DNA of 64,000 nt. Source: JAUQQI01 sp042408785 (lineage in GTDB: Bacteria > Chloroflexota > Dehalococcoidia > JAUQQI01). The notes beneath the pieces were generated by a model, which worked only from the letters and a program-made list of their open reading frames with translations, did not search any database and was not told where the DNA came from. Shown here piece by piece: positions 51,176 to 59,741 of the stretch. The stretch is from contig JBHOQU010000039.1 of assembly GCA_042408785.1 (NCBI GenBank), positions 50,851 to 114,850 of the forward strand, written 5' to 3'. A program made the translations under genes and the position numbers. Position 1 is the stretch's first letter. The number at the start of each line of letters is the position of its first letter.

Positions 51176-52960
51176 TCAGTAAACCCGTTCCTTCGGGGGC
51201 CAGTGGGTTATTACCACCGGCTTGGAGTCGAAGCTTACCTCCCGACCCCGCCGGTAGACAAGGGTGTGCCTGAGCCAGTTCTGGTCATCCCGCTTGGGGT
51301 AGTCTTCCCGGTAGTGGGCCCCCCGGCTCTCCGTCCGGTAGAGGGCCGAATAGGCCGTGGCCTCCGCCACGTCCAGAAGGGACCCCAGCTCCAGGGCCTC
51401 CACCAGGTCGGTGTTGAACCGCAGCCCCTTATCGTCGACTCCGATGTTTTCATAGCGGGCCCGGAGCTCGTTTAGCTTTGATATCGCCGTTTTAAGGCCC
51501 TCCTCCTCCCGGAAGACGCTTACGTAGGTTTGCATGGTCTCCTGAAGCTCGGCCCGGATGGGGGCCGCCCGCTCCTTGCCCCCGTTCAGGATACGCTCTA
51601 CTAACTCCACGGTGTAGGCTTCGGGCTCCGGCGGAAGGGCCGGAAAATCTGCCCCCCGGCAGTACTCGGCCATGTGCCGGCCGGCCCGCCGGCCGAAGAC
51701 AACCAGGTCCACCAGCGAGTTGGTGCCCAGCCGGTTAGCCCCGTGGACCGAGACGCAGGCGCACTCGCCGGCGGCGTAAAAGCCTTCCACCGGGGTGTTG
51801 TGGCCGTCCCGAACGACCCGACCGTCCAGGTCCGTAGGGATGCCCCCCATCGCGTAGTGGGCCGTTGGCTGGATGGGGACCGGCTGTTTAAGGGGGTCGA
51901 TCCCCAGGTAGACCCGGGCGAACTCGATGATATCGGGCAGCTTGCTCTCCAGGTACTCGGCGGTGACGGTTCGGCCGCCGGGGGCGCTGCGGTACCGGTT
52001 GATGGTCTCCGGGCGCAGGTCCAGGTAAACGTAATCCCGTCCCCCGATTCCCCGGCCCTCCCGGATCTCCCGGTAAATGGCCCGGGAAACGACGTCCCGG
52101 CCGGCCAGGTCCTTAATGGTCGGGGCGTAGCGTTCCATGAAGCGCTCGCCCTTATCGTTTATCAAGATTGCCCCTTCGCCCCGGGCACCCTCACTCAGAA
52201 GAATCCCCAACTTGTAGATCCCGGTCGGGTGGAACTGGAAAAACTCCATGTCTTCCAGGGGCAGCCCCCGCCGCCAGACCACGGCCATGCCGTCCCCGGT
52301 GAGGCTGAGGGCGTTGGAGGTGATCTTGTAAATGCGCCCGGCCCCGCCGTTGGCGAAGAGGACCGCTTTGGCATGGAAGACGTGGATATCCCCGGTGGCG
52401 ATTTCCAGGGCAACCACCCCGGCCACCCGGTTCCCGTCCAGGATCAGGTCGGTCACGAAGAACTCGTCGAAAAAGTTGACTCCGGCCCGGATACACTGCT
52501 GATAGAGGGTGTGCAGGATCATGTGACCGGTCCGGTCGGCCACGTGGCAGGCCCGCATAACCGGGGCCTCCCCGAAATTCCGGGTGTGGCCCCCGAAGCG
52601 GCGCTGGGCGATCTTCCCCTCCGGCGTCCGGTCGAAGGGCATGCCCAGGTGCTCCAGCTCGATGATAGCGTCCACCGATTCCCGGGTCAGAACCTCGGCC
52701 GCGTCCTGGTCGACCAGCCAGTCGCCCCCCTTAATGGTGTCGTACACGTACCATTCGGGCCTATCTTCTTCCATGTTGCCTAACGGGGCGGCAATGCCGC
52801 CCTGGGCAGCCCCGGTGTGGGAACGGAGGGGATGAAGCTTGCTCAAGACGGCCGTTCGCACCTGGCGGGAGGCGTAGAGGGCCCCCATAAGCCCGGCCCC
52901 CCCGGCCCCGACCACCACCGCCTCAAACTGGTGCCGGTGAATCCGACTCCGACTGACCAT
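51176..52960 (-). CDS. sdhA: Succinate dehydrogenase/fumarate reductase flavoprotein subunit
   Basis: A 594-residue FAD subunit from ATG at 52960 (GGGAGG about 9 nt upstream; an in-frame TTG at 52969 also exists). Rossmann GAGGAGL at residue 18, covalent-FAD His in RSHTGAAQGG (H48), substrate-binding QFHPTGIYKLG, and the catalytic-Arg region SEGARGEGAILIN. With the two membrane subunits it would oxidise succinate with quinone; fumarate reduction is also possible. Confidence 0.95.
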   Translation of the reverse strand: MVSRSRIHRHQFEAVVVGAGGAGLMGALYASRQVRTAVLSKLHPLRSHTGAAQGGIAAPLGNMEEDRPEWYVYDTIKGGDWLVDQDAAEVLTRESVDAIIELEHLGMPFDRTPEGKIAQRRFGGHTRNFGEAPVMRACHVADRTGHMILHTLYQQCIRAGVNFFDEFFVTDLILDGNRVAGVVALEIATGDIHVFHAKAVLFANGGAGRIYKITSNALSLTGDGMAVVWRRGLPLEDMEFFQFHPTGIYKLGILLSEGARGEGAILINDKGERFMERYAPTIKDLAGRDVVSRAIYREIREGRGIGGRDYVYLDLRPETINRYRSAPGGRTVTAEYLESKLPDIIEFARVYLGIDPLKQPVPIQPTAHYAMGGIPTDLDGRVVRDGHNTPVEGFYAAGECACVSVHGANRLGTNSLVDLVVFGRRAGRHMAEYCRGADFPALPPEPEAYTVELVERILNGGKERAAPIRAELQETMQTYVSVFREEEGLKTAISKLNELRARYENIGVDDKGLRFNTDLVEALELGSLLDVAEATAYSALYRTESRGAHYREDYPKRDDQNWLRHTLVYRRGREVSFDSKPVVITHWPPKERVY

Positions 52961-52962
52961 GG

Positions 52963-53370
52963 CTAGCAACCTCCCGGGAGCTCCGTTACCCTCACCCCAC
53001 CGATCAGGGCGATGCTCCCGACGGAGAGCAACACCACCCCCACTACCACGGCCAGGCCCTTAAGCCCCCGCCGGAGGCCTGGGTGGTGCACGTAGTCGTC
53101 AATAACGTACCTTAAGCCCAGCAGGCCGTGGATATACGCCAGCCAGAGGAGGAGGGCATCGTAGACCCGCCAGCCCACCAGCGCCCACCGGTAGTAAACG
53201 AAGCAGGCGTCGATGACGTGGACGTTATTTATCAGGTGCATGATGGCCAGGTGGCCGAAGGCCAGGGGCACCAGAAGCACCCCGGACCAGCGCATATACG
53301 ACCAGACCGAGACGTCGAACCTGGGTCGGGTGGGCGAAACAACCCTTACGGTGCGGGGTGACGTGGCCAT
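52963..53370 (-). CDS. sdhD: Succinate dehydrogenase membrane anchor subunit
   Basis: A 135-residue protein with three membrane helices. Haem- and quinone-region residues can be seen in HLAIMHLINNVH and YIHGLLGLRYVIDDYVHHP, the SdhD pattern. Starts 2 bp after sdhC and ends where sdhA begins. Confidence 0.88.
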   Translation of the reverse strand: MATSPRTVRVVSPTRPRFDVSVWSYMRWSGVLLVPLAFGHLAIMHLINNVHVIDACFVYYRWALVGWRVYDALLLWLAYIHGLLGLRYVIDDYVHHPGLRRGLKGLAVVVGVVLLSVGSIALIGGVRVTELPGGC

Positions 53371-53372
53371 CT

Positions 53373-53783
53373 TTAACCTCCCAGCAGGCCGCGTCCGACG
53401 ATGGTCACAGCCATGTAGGCGGCGACGGGAACGAACAAGATGACGAAAAGGATTACGGTTGCCAGAAGAAGGGGCCTCTGGTTATGGGCCGCCCAAAGGT
53501 TTGGAAACCAGTCGCTAACGGCGATGCGCACGCCGTTAAGGCCGTGCCAGAGGACACAGCCCACCAGGATAATCTCCCCGATGCCGAAGAAGGGATTCCG
53601 GTAGAGCTGAATGGCGTGGTTATAAAGCTCAGGCGCAAAGAAGACCAGTGAGGTGTCCACGATGTGAATGGTCAGAAACAGCAGGGTTCCTAGGCCCGCA
53701 ATTCGGTGGGCAACCCAAGCCAGCTGAAAGAGGCCCCCGCGGTAAGACAGGCTCTGGCGGACGACCAACCCGAGACCGTCCAT
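53373..53783 (-). CDS. sdhC: Succinate dehydrogenase cytochrome b556 subunit
   Basis: A 136-residue protein with three membrane helices, HRIAGLGTLLFLTIHIVDT (the SdhC signature with candidate haem His) and LWHGLNGVRIAVSDW. First gene of sdhCDAB-DUF2283. Confidence 0.9.
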   Translation of the reverse strand: MDGLGLVVRQSLSYRGGLFQLAWVAHRIAGLGTLLFLTIHIVDTSLVFFAPELYNHAIQLYRNPFFGIGEIILVGCVLWHGLNGVRIAVSDWFPNLWAAHNQRPLLLATVILFVILFVPVAAYMAVTIVGRGLLGG

Positions 53784-53824
53784 CTTCTGCGACTCCTTTC
53801 GACGGTGTGGGGTGTGACTGTTAG

Positions 53825-53854
53825 ATTATAGTCCCGACCCCACGCCCCCGTCAT
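53825..53854 (-). promoter_or_regulatory. Promoter of the sdh operon
   Basis: On the minus strand ATGACG (53854-53849) and TATAAT (53830-53825) are 18 bp apart, overlapping the 3' end of plsX. Start near 53818; AAAGGAG precedes the sdhC ATG. Confidence 0.6.
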
Positions 53855-54878
53855 CCGGACCCAGACGGCTTCCCAGACCGGGACCGGCGGCCGCCAGCTG
53901 TTGCACCGCCCGGGCCACCGCCTCGGTCACCCCTGTCCGCACCGCGCCGGCCGCCATCTCAATGGCTCCCCGCAGGGCCCGGGCGTTGGACCGGCCGTGG
54001 GCCAGAACCACCACCCCCCGCACCCCCAGCAGGGGTGCGCCCCCGTACTCGGCGTAGTCATAGCGGCTCAGCAGCTCCCGGAAGGCCGGGGCCAGCAGCA
54101 GGCCCCCGAGGCGGTAGCGGAGGCGCTGGCTTATCTTGGCCTGGATCGCCTTGAAGAGCATTTCGCCCACGCCCTCGGCCGTCTTGAGGGCCACGTTTCC
54201 GCTGAAGCCGTCGGTAACCACCACATCCGCCACGTCCCAGGGCAGGTCCTTGCCCTCCACGTTGCCCACGAAGTTAAGGCCCGAGGCGCTCAACAGCTGG
54301 TAGGCCCGGCGGGCAAGTAGATTCCCCTTGCTGGGCTCCTCGCCGATATTGAGGAGGCCGACCCGGGGCGATGGGTTGCCGAAGGTGCACCGGTAGTAGG
54401 CGCTGCCCATAACCCCGAACTGAAGCAGGTGATGGGGCCGGCAGTCGGCGTTGGCCCCGGCGTCGATGATGATTATCCGTCCCCCATAGGTGGGCAGGTG
54501 GGTGGCCACCCCGGGCCGGTCGACCCCCGGGAGTCGGCCGAGGATAAGGAGCGCCCCCGTCACCACCGCCCCGCTGTTTCCGGCCGAGACGAAGGCGTCG
54601 GCCCGGCGGCTGGCAACCAGCTCGAGGCCCACCGCCAGCGAAGACCTGGGCTTGGAACGGATCGCCTCGCTTGGAGGCTCCCCCATCCCCACAATTTCGG
54701 GGGCGTCGGTCAGGGTGAAGGGGCTCAGGTCGACACCCGCGGCCCGGGCGGCCGAAACTACCAGCTCGCGGGGTCCTACCAGGGTGATCTCGTAGCGGCC
54801 GGCCGCCAGGGCGGCCGCCTTAAGGACCTCCTCCGGCCCCCGGTCTCCCCCGGCCGCATCCAGGGCAACCCGAATCAA
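53826..54878 (-). CDS. plsX: Phosphate acyltransferase PlsX
   Basis: A 350-residue enzyme that makes acyl-phosphate from acyl-ACP for phospholipid synthesis. Motifs: ALDAAGGDRGPEEV at the start (usually DAMGGDxAP), FVSAGNSGAVVTGALL, GLLNIGEEPSKGN, and VTDGFSGNVALKTAEG. TTG start at 54878 overlapping the preceding methyltransferase stop, with GAGG 9 nt upstream. The last 30 residues are Gly/Gln-rich and variable. Confidence 0.94.
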   Translation of the reverse strand: MIRVALDAAGGDRGPEEVLKAAALAAGRYEITLVGPRELVVSAARAAGVDLSPFTLTDAPEIVGMGEPPSEAIRSKPRSSLAVGLELVASRRADAFVSAGNSGAVVTGALLILGRLPGVDRPGVATHLPTYGGRIIIIDAGANADCRPHHLLQFGVMGSAYYRCTFGNPSPRVGLLNIGEEPSKGNLLARRAYQLLSASGLNFVGNVEGKDLPWDVADVVVTDGFSGNVALKTAEGVGEMLFKAIQAKISQRLRYRLGGLLLAPAFRELLSRYDYAEYGGAPLLGVRGVVVLAHGRSNARALRGAIEMAAGAVRTGVTEAVARAVQQLAAAGPGLGSRLGPDDGGVGSGL

Positions 54879-55663
54879 CCCTTTTTCCTCGCCAGAATAA
54901 TCATCCGCTCGGCCGACTGATGGTAGGGGCCCAGGTCGTAGTCGCCCCAGACCTGCTCGACTTCAAAGCCGGCCAGGCCCAGCAGGTACTCGGCCTCGCG
55001 ACGGAAGAGAAAACCCAGCTCATACGTAAAAACCGTCCGCTTCAGGTCCCCGGACGGCCCGGTCTCGTCGTAAAAACAGGTGAACCGCTCGAGCTGTTGG
55101 GCCGGGTCGACCCGTCGGCTGATGTACTTGCTCAAGGTCCGGCCGTCCTCAACCCGCACCCAGTGGAGGACCAGGGCCGGGTCGTCATCCAGAAAGCCGG
55201 GGGCAATGGGGTTGGGGAGGTCCAGCGCCAGCCGGCCGTTGGGCCCCAGGTGCCGGCGGACGGTTTCCAGGCACCGGCGCTGGGCCGCGGGCGAGGTGAG
55301 GTGACCGAAAGTGCCCAGGGGAATGATGGCCAGGCCAAACCTTTCTTCCAGGTCAAAGGCGGCCATATCGGCCCGGATAAAGGCAACCCGATCCCTAAGC
55401 TGGGGCGAAAGCTTGGCCTCGGCCCGGGCCAGCATGGCCGGCGAATTGTCGATCCCCACCACCCGGTAGCCCTCCCGGGCCAGGGCGAGGGCGACCCGAC
55501 CGGTTCCGCAGCCCAGCTCCAGGATGGGTCCCCCGGCGCGGCGGGCCAGCTCCAGGTAGAGGGTCAGGTCGGCGTCGTAGCCCTCGTACTCCAGGTCGTA
55601 GAAGGGCGCGACGGCGGCGTAGGGGTCGCCGGGGCCGTTGGGGGGGTCGGGGTTACCGCCCAA
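54875..55663 (-). CDS. SAM-dependent class I methyltransferase
   Basis: A 262-residue methyltransferase. Motif I ILELGCGTGRVALALAREG near residue 50, GIDNSPAMLARAEAKL (acidic loop for the ribose), then FIRADMAAFDLEE and LGPNGRLALDLPNP. It belongs to a common uncharacterised methyltransf_25-like group that begins DPYAAVAPFYDLEY. The frame extends upstream across pfkA; I take a TTG at 55663 overlapping the pfkA stop by 11 bp, without a clear ribosome site. Substrate unknown. Confidence 0.83.
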   Translation of the reverse strand: MGGNPDPPNGPGDPYAAVAPFYDLEYEGYDADLTLYLELARRAGGPILELGCGTGRVALALAREGYRVVGIDNSPAMLARAEAKLSPQLRDRVAFIRADMAAFDLEERFGLAIIPLGTFGHLTSPAAQRRCLETVRRHLGPNGRLALDLPNPIAPGFLDDDPALVLHWVRVEDGRTLSKYISRRVDPAQQLERFTCFYDETGPSGDLKRTVFTYELGFLFRREAEYLLGLAGFEVEQVWGDYDLGPYHQSAERMIILARKKG

Positions 55664-56738
55664 AGGAGATCCCGATCTCCTCGGCCGTTCGGACCAGCTC
55701 CCCGTCTGGGTCCACGAGCTTCGGAACCCGCACCGCGTCGGCAATGTCAACCGCCGTAAGGTCCTGGCCCCGCAGGGCCACCATCTTGCCGAACTCACCC
55801 CGCTCCACCATCCGCACCGCCTCGGCCCCGAACCGGGTGGCCAGAACCCGGTCAAAGGCGGTGGGTGAGCCGCCCCGCTGCACGTGGCCCAGGATGGTCA
55901 CCCGGGTCTCCTTCCCGGTCATGGCGGCCAGGCCCGCCCCAACCCGGTTGCCGATGCCCCCAAGCCGGCCGTACCTGCCCTCCCCGGGCGGCTCGATGAA
56001 GACGGGCTCCCCGCCCACCGGCCGGGCCCCCTCGGCCACCACCACGATGCTGAAGCGCCGCCCCGCCCGCTCCCGCACGGCGACCTTCTCGGCCACCCGA
56101 TTCAGGTCGAAGGGGATCTCCGGGATCAAGATGACGTCGGCGCCCCCGGCCAGGCCGGCGTGAAGGCCGATCCACCCGGCGTGCCGGCCCATCACCTCCA
56201 GAACCATCACCCGGTGGTGGCTTTCGGCCGTGGTGTGCAGCCGGTCAATGGCGTCAGTGGCCGTCTCCACCGCCGTATCAAACCCGAAGCTTACGTCGGT
56301 GCCGGCGATGTCGTTGTCGATGGTCTTGGGCACCCCGATGATGGGCACCCCCTTTTCGATGAGCTCCAGGCCGATCTTAAGGGTGCCGTCCCCGCCGATG
56401 GTTATGAGGGCGTCAAGCTGGAGCCGGTCGATGTTTTCGATGACCTGGTCGGAGCGGTCCTCGTAAAAGACCGTCCCGTCCGGCCGGCGAATGGGGACGG
56501 CGAAGGGATTACCCCGGTTTGAAGTGCCCAGGATGGTGCCGCCCCGGGGCAGGATGCCCTGGACATCGGCCGGGGTGAGGGGCCGGAAGCGGGGCTCGCC
56601 CACCAGTCCGTCGTAGCCGTCCTCGATCCCGATGACCTCCCAACCGTAGTGGCCGACGGCGGACTTCACCACCGCCCGAATCACCGCATTAAGGCCGGGA
56701 CAGTCGCCGCCACCGGTAAGAAGACCGACTCGTTTCAT
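55653..56738 (-). CDS. pfkA: 6-phosphofructokinase (Gly/Lys type, donor ambiguous)
   Basis: A 361-residue group A phosphofructokinase of glycolysis. Motifs: LLTGGGDCPGLNAVI, IGGDGTLK and VPKTIDNDIAGTD with the catalytic Asp, then MGRHAGWIGLHAGLAGGAD. G118 and K138 correspond to E. coli 104 and 124. Gly104 is typical of ATP enzymes, while Lys124 is typical of pyrophosphate enzymes; mixed-type enzymes with this pair exist in actinomycetes and elsewhere. The phosphoryl donor therefore cannot be called from sequence. Confidence 0.92.
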   Translation of the reverse strand: MKRVGLLTGGGDCPGLNAVIRAVVKSAVGHYGWEVIGIEDGYDGLVGEPRFRPLTPADVQGILPRGGTILGTSNRGNPFAVPIRRPDGTVFYEDRSDQVIENIDRLQLDALITIGGDGTLKIGLELIEKGVPIIGVPKTIDNDIAGTDVSFGFDTAVETATDAIDRLHTTAESHHRVMVLEVMGRHAGWIGLHAGLAGGADVILIPEIPFDLNRVAEKVAVRERAGRRFSIVVVAEGARPVGGEPVFIEPPGEGRYGRLGGIGNRVGAGLAAMTGKETRVTILGHVQRGGSPTAFDRVLATRFGAEAVRMVERGEFGKMVALRGQDLTAVDIADAVRVPKLVDPDGELVRTAEEIGISFGR

Positions 56739-56764
56739 CCCCGCCGACCGGCTCGTGATGGGGG

Positions 56765-57058
56765 CTACCTGAGGCCGAGCTCTATCGGCAGCTTGAGCTC
56801 CTTCCTCGGCCGCTGAATCACGTACTCCGTGTGGCCGTCCGGCCCGAACCTGGCCCGCCCCAGCCAGTTCCGCACCTTCTCGGGCAGGCAGGCCCAGGGC
56901 ACCCGCTCGCCCCGGTAGCCGTAGGCCTCCACCCGCCGCTTGGAGTTCTCGGGCACCTCCGGGGGCACCCGCAGAACGTAGTAGCGGTCGCCCTCTTTCA
57001 CCAGGTAATAATCATGGCTTCGGGTTCGGGTCACGAATTTAATGTTGGGTTCCGTCAT
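56765..57058 (-). CDS. Conserved-looking hypothetical protein
   Basis: A 97-residue soluble protein, rich in Arg, Tyr, Glu and Pro, with no membrane segment, cysteine motif or known domain that I recognise. Beta-strand-like alternation is visible in HDYYLVKEGDRYYVLRVPP. ATG 57058 with GGAGGGG upstream. It precedes pfkA by 26 bp on the same strand and is likely co-transcribed. Confidence 0.6.
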   Translation of the reverse strand: MTEPNIKFVTRTRSHDYYLVKEGDRYYVLRVPPEVPENSKRRVEAYGYRGERVPWACLPEKVRNWLGRARFGPDGHTEYVIQRPRKELKLPIELGLR

Positions 57059-57122
57059 CGGCTGTTTCCCCTCCGGGAAAGGCACAGGATTGCTCTAAAA
57101 GATCTTACACCACCGGCCGGCC

Positions 57123-58214
57123 CTATTGGCCCAGGGCCCAGGCCCGCACGGCGTAATAGATGGGCCGGGGCGTAAAGTCCGGCCCGACAAAGGCGAAGTA
57201 ATCGTTGAAATTCCGGGCCGGCCTCGGCAGCCGGAAAAGCCAGAAGGCTACCACCTCCACATCCGGCCATTCCCGCTCCGCCAGGGTCAGGGCCCGGAGG
57301 GTGTAGTCGACCCGGGCCGCCGGGGGAACGGCCCCCTTCCAGTAGGGGTGGTCGTTCCAGCCGGCCTCGGTAACCCAGATGGGCTTAGCCCCGTCGCCGT
57401 TCTGGGCCATAAGCTGCCGGACAAGCCGGACCCGGGCGAAATTTATCCGGTCCGGGGCCGGGGGGTCCTCCGGGGGGAGAACACCCCCGTAGGCGTGGAG
57501 GGCCACCGCATCGAAAAACGGCTTGCCGCCGGCCCGGTAGACGCCGGCCAGAAACTCCAGGTCGGGGACGGCCCGGGCCGACCGCTCCGTCGTGGGTGCC
57601 AGGCCGGCGAGGGCGACCCGGGCCTGCGGGTCGGCCTCCTTGATGGCCCGGTAGGCTTCCCGCAACAGGCCGGCGTATTCCGCCGGGTCCGGGGGGCGAA
57701 AGCCCCACTCGGCGGCCAGGTTCGGCTCGTTCCAGACCACGTAGCCGTAGACCAGCCCCCGGTAGCGGCCGGCAAAGGCGGCGAGAAAGCGGGCAAAATC
57801 CGCCCAGTGAGCCCGGTCTAAGTACTTCACGTTGGAGTTTGGGGGCCGGGCCCAGTCGGGAACGTAGTCGACCCGGGCGATGAGCTTGAGGCCGAGGCGG
57901 TGGGCCTCGGAAATAACCAGGTCAGCGTGCTGCCAGCGGAACACGCCCCGCTGGGGCTCGTGGTAGCCCCAGGGGAAGTATTCCACCACCCAGGCGGCCC
58001 CCATTGCCCGGACCATGCTCAGGGTCTGGCGGACCTTCTGGGGGTCGGGCTCATCAGTGAGGCGGGTGTGCACCCCCAGCACCGGGTGGGGCGGCGTCCA
58101 CGGCTCCGACCCGGCGGTGACGGCAAGGGGTGGGGGCTGATAGCCGGACTGCCAGCAGAGGGCAAGCCCGAGAAAAAGGACCCCCAGCCGGTAGGCCAGC
58201 CGTTCCGTGGCCAA
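57123..58214 (-). CDS. Secreted clan GH-A glycoside hydrolase
   Basis: A 363-residue TIM-barrel hydrolase with an N-terminal signal-like helix (LAYRLGVLFLGLALCW). Acid/base Glu is in YVVWNEPNLAAEWG and the nucleophile Glu in IWVTEAGWNDHP, the GH5/GH39-like arrangement; VVEYFPWGYHEPQRG and a C-terminal FWLFRLP are also typical. It would act on an extracellular polysaccharide or self-glycan. TTG start at 58214 directly abuts a GGGAGG, so the exact start is uncertain. Confidence 0.82.
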   Translation of the reverse strand: MATERLAYRLGVLFLGLALCWQSGYQPPPLAVTAGSEPWTPPHPVLGVHTRLTDEPDPQKVRQTLSMVRAMGAAWVVEYFPWGYHEPQRGVFRWQHADLVISEAHRLGLKLIARVDYVPDWARPPNSNVKYLDRAHWADFARFLAAFAGRYRGLVYGYVVWNEPNLAAEWGFRPPDPAEYAGLLREAYRAIKEADPQARVALAGLAPTTERSARAVPDLEFLAGVYRAGGKPFFDAVALHAYGGVLPPEDPPAPDRINFARVRLVRQLMAQNGDGAKPIWVTEAGWNDHPYWKGAVPPAARVDYTLRALTLAEREWPDVEVVAFWLFRLPRPARNFNDYFAFVGPDFTPRPIYYAVRAWALGQ

Positions 58215-58223
58215 CCTCCCGCC

Positions 58224-58340
58224 TTACTGGAACTGGCTGCGCCGGTAGCTCCAGTAGAGGAGGCCCAGCAGGAATACGGCAAGGATGACGATCATGGCCA
58301 CCCCAAGGGCGATTCGCAGTCCGACCGCTTCGCCGACCAT
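58224..58340 (-). CDS. 38-residue single-pass membrane peptide
   Basis: ATG at 58340 overlaps the M28 peptidase stop region, and the frame ends at TAA 58224-58226. The product has a hydrophobic core LRIALGVAMIVILAVFLLGL followed by LYWSYRRSQFQ, a positive-inside-type tail. The stop is followed 10 bp later by the glycoside hydrolase start. No family recognised. The tight packing between two same-strand genes supports it. Confidence 0.5.
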   Translation of the reverse strand: MVGEAVGLRIALGVAMIVILAVFLLGLLYWSYRRSQFQ

Positions 58341-58341
58341 G

Positions 58342-59727
58342 CTAATCCCCCGGTAAGGCCTTTAGTGGAAAGCGGCCCCGCTCCTTTAGTTCGTCCAGGA
58401 GCCGCTCCTCCAGCAGGAACCGCTCCAGCTCGGCCGGGGACCGGCGCAGGCCGGCCAGGTCCGACCCGGCCGCCAGGGCCAGGACCACCCGCGCCCCGAC
58501 CATGGCCGCGCCCTGCAGGGCCTTGGGCGAGACCTTGTCCACGGTATCGGCGGGGGTATGCCCCCAGCCCCGCCCAACCAGGCCCTCGGCCCGGTCGTTA
58601 GACGTGAGGGTGGCCGTGGGAATGCCTGCCACCGCAAAGGGGAAGTGGTCCGAATGGGTATTGAACCGGTCCTCAACCCCGAATTCGTAGCCGAGGCGGC
58701 GGCCCAGCTCCCGGAAATAGGCCACAAGCTCCGGCCAGCCGGTAAGGACCAGGCACTCCGTCCCCAGCCGGCCCCGGGCCGCCGTATCCAGGTTCAGCAT
58801 AAAGACGACCCGACCCAGCTCGGCCCGGTGGGCCTCCACGTAACGCCAGGAGCCCACCAGCCCCACTTCCTCGGCCCCGAAGAAGATAAACCGAACCGTC
58901 CGATCCAGGGGGTTGTCCACGGCGGCCCGCAGGGCCCGGGCAATTTCCAGCCCCACCACCGCCCCGGCGGCATTGTCCAGGGCGCCCTGGGATATGTCGT
59001 GGCCGTCGTAGTGGGCCCCGATCACCACCAGCTCCTGGGAGTGGCCCGGCAGGTCGGCAACGACGTTTTGTGAGGTAAGCCGAACCGTCGCCCCGTCGGC
59101 CTTGAGGCGGACGGTTACCGGACCCCGCTCCAGCATCCGCAGCAGGAAAAGGCCCGACTCCCGGGATATGCCGAAGCCGGGGATGGGCGCCTCGGCGTCG
59201 CTGGCCAGGCTCCCGGTTATTATTACCTGCCCCGGATTCTGGTTCCAGAAGATGAACCCCACGGCCCCGGCCTCCACCGCCCGCCGGTACTTCTCCCGCC
59301 GGTGGCTTGCCCGCCGGCCCGGGGCCGGGGTGGTTTCGGCAGCGCAGAGGGCCACCTTACCGGCCAGCCGGTCGCCCACCAGGGCAAAATCCTCGGCCTC
59401 CCCCTGGCCTACCGACACCAGCTCGGCCGCCAGGTCGGCCGGGGGGCTGTAAGGCAGGGCCAGGGCCGGAAGCTCCCGCCGGAACGGGCTGAGCATCTCC
59501 AGCAGGGCGCCGCCCCGCCGCCAGCCCAGAAACTCGAAGGTCTCCACCACCGGCTCGTAGCCGAACTCCCCCAGTTGCTCGGCGATGTATTCGGCCGCCC
59601 GCCGCTCCTGGGGGCTTCCGGCGAATCGGCTTCCCAGCTCGTCGCACAGGAAGAGCAGGTGCTCGAACCCCCGGTTTGAGCTGAAGATTTCGCCGGCTAC
59701 CAGTTTGTCAATGCGCCCTAGATTCAC
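58342..59727 (-). CDS. M28 family metallopeptidase with PA domain
   Basis: A 461-residue aminopeptidase-like protein. A PA-type insert spans about residues 100-200 (LAGKVALCAAET). The zinc site follows M28: VVIGAHYDGHDISQGALDNAAG (His, Asp), FFGAEEVGLVGS (Glu-Glu), MLNLDTA (Asp) and THSDHFPFA (His). No signal peptide is evident. GTG start with GGAGG 8 nt upstream. Followed by the 38-residue membrane peptide and a glycoside hydrolase. Confidence 0.91.
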   Translation of the reverse strand: MNLGRIDKLVAGEIFSSNRGFEHLLFLCDELGSRFAGSPQERRAAEYIAEQLGEFGYEPVVETFEFLGWRRGGALLEMLSPFRRELPALALPYSPPADLAAELVSVGQGEAEDFALVGDRLAGKVALCAAETTPAPGRRASHRREKYRRAVEAGAVGFIFWNQNPGQVIITGSLASDAEAPIPGFGISRESGLFLLRMLERGPVTVRLKADGATVRLTSQNVVADLPGHSQELVVIGAHYDGHDISQGALDNAAGAVVGLEIARALRAAVDNPLDRTVRFIFFGAEEVGLVGSWRYVEAHRAELGRVVFMLNLDTAARGRLGTECLVLTGWPELVAYFRELGRRLGYEFGVEDRFNTHSDHFPFAVAGIPTATLTSNDRAEGLVGRGWGHTPADTVDKVSPKALQGAAMVGARVVLALAAGSDLAGLRRSPAELERFLLEERLLDELKERGRFPLKALPGD

Positions 59728-59741
59728 CCGGAACCTCCAGC

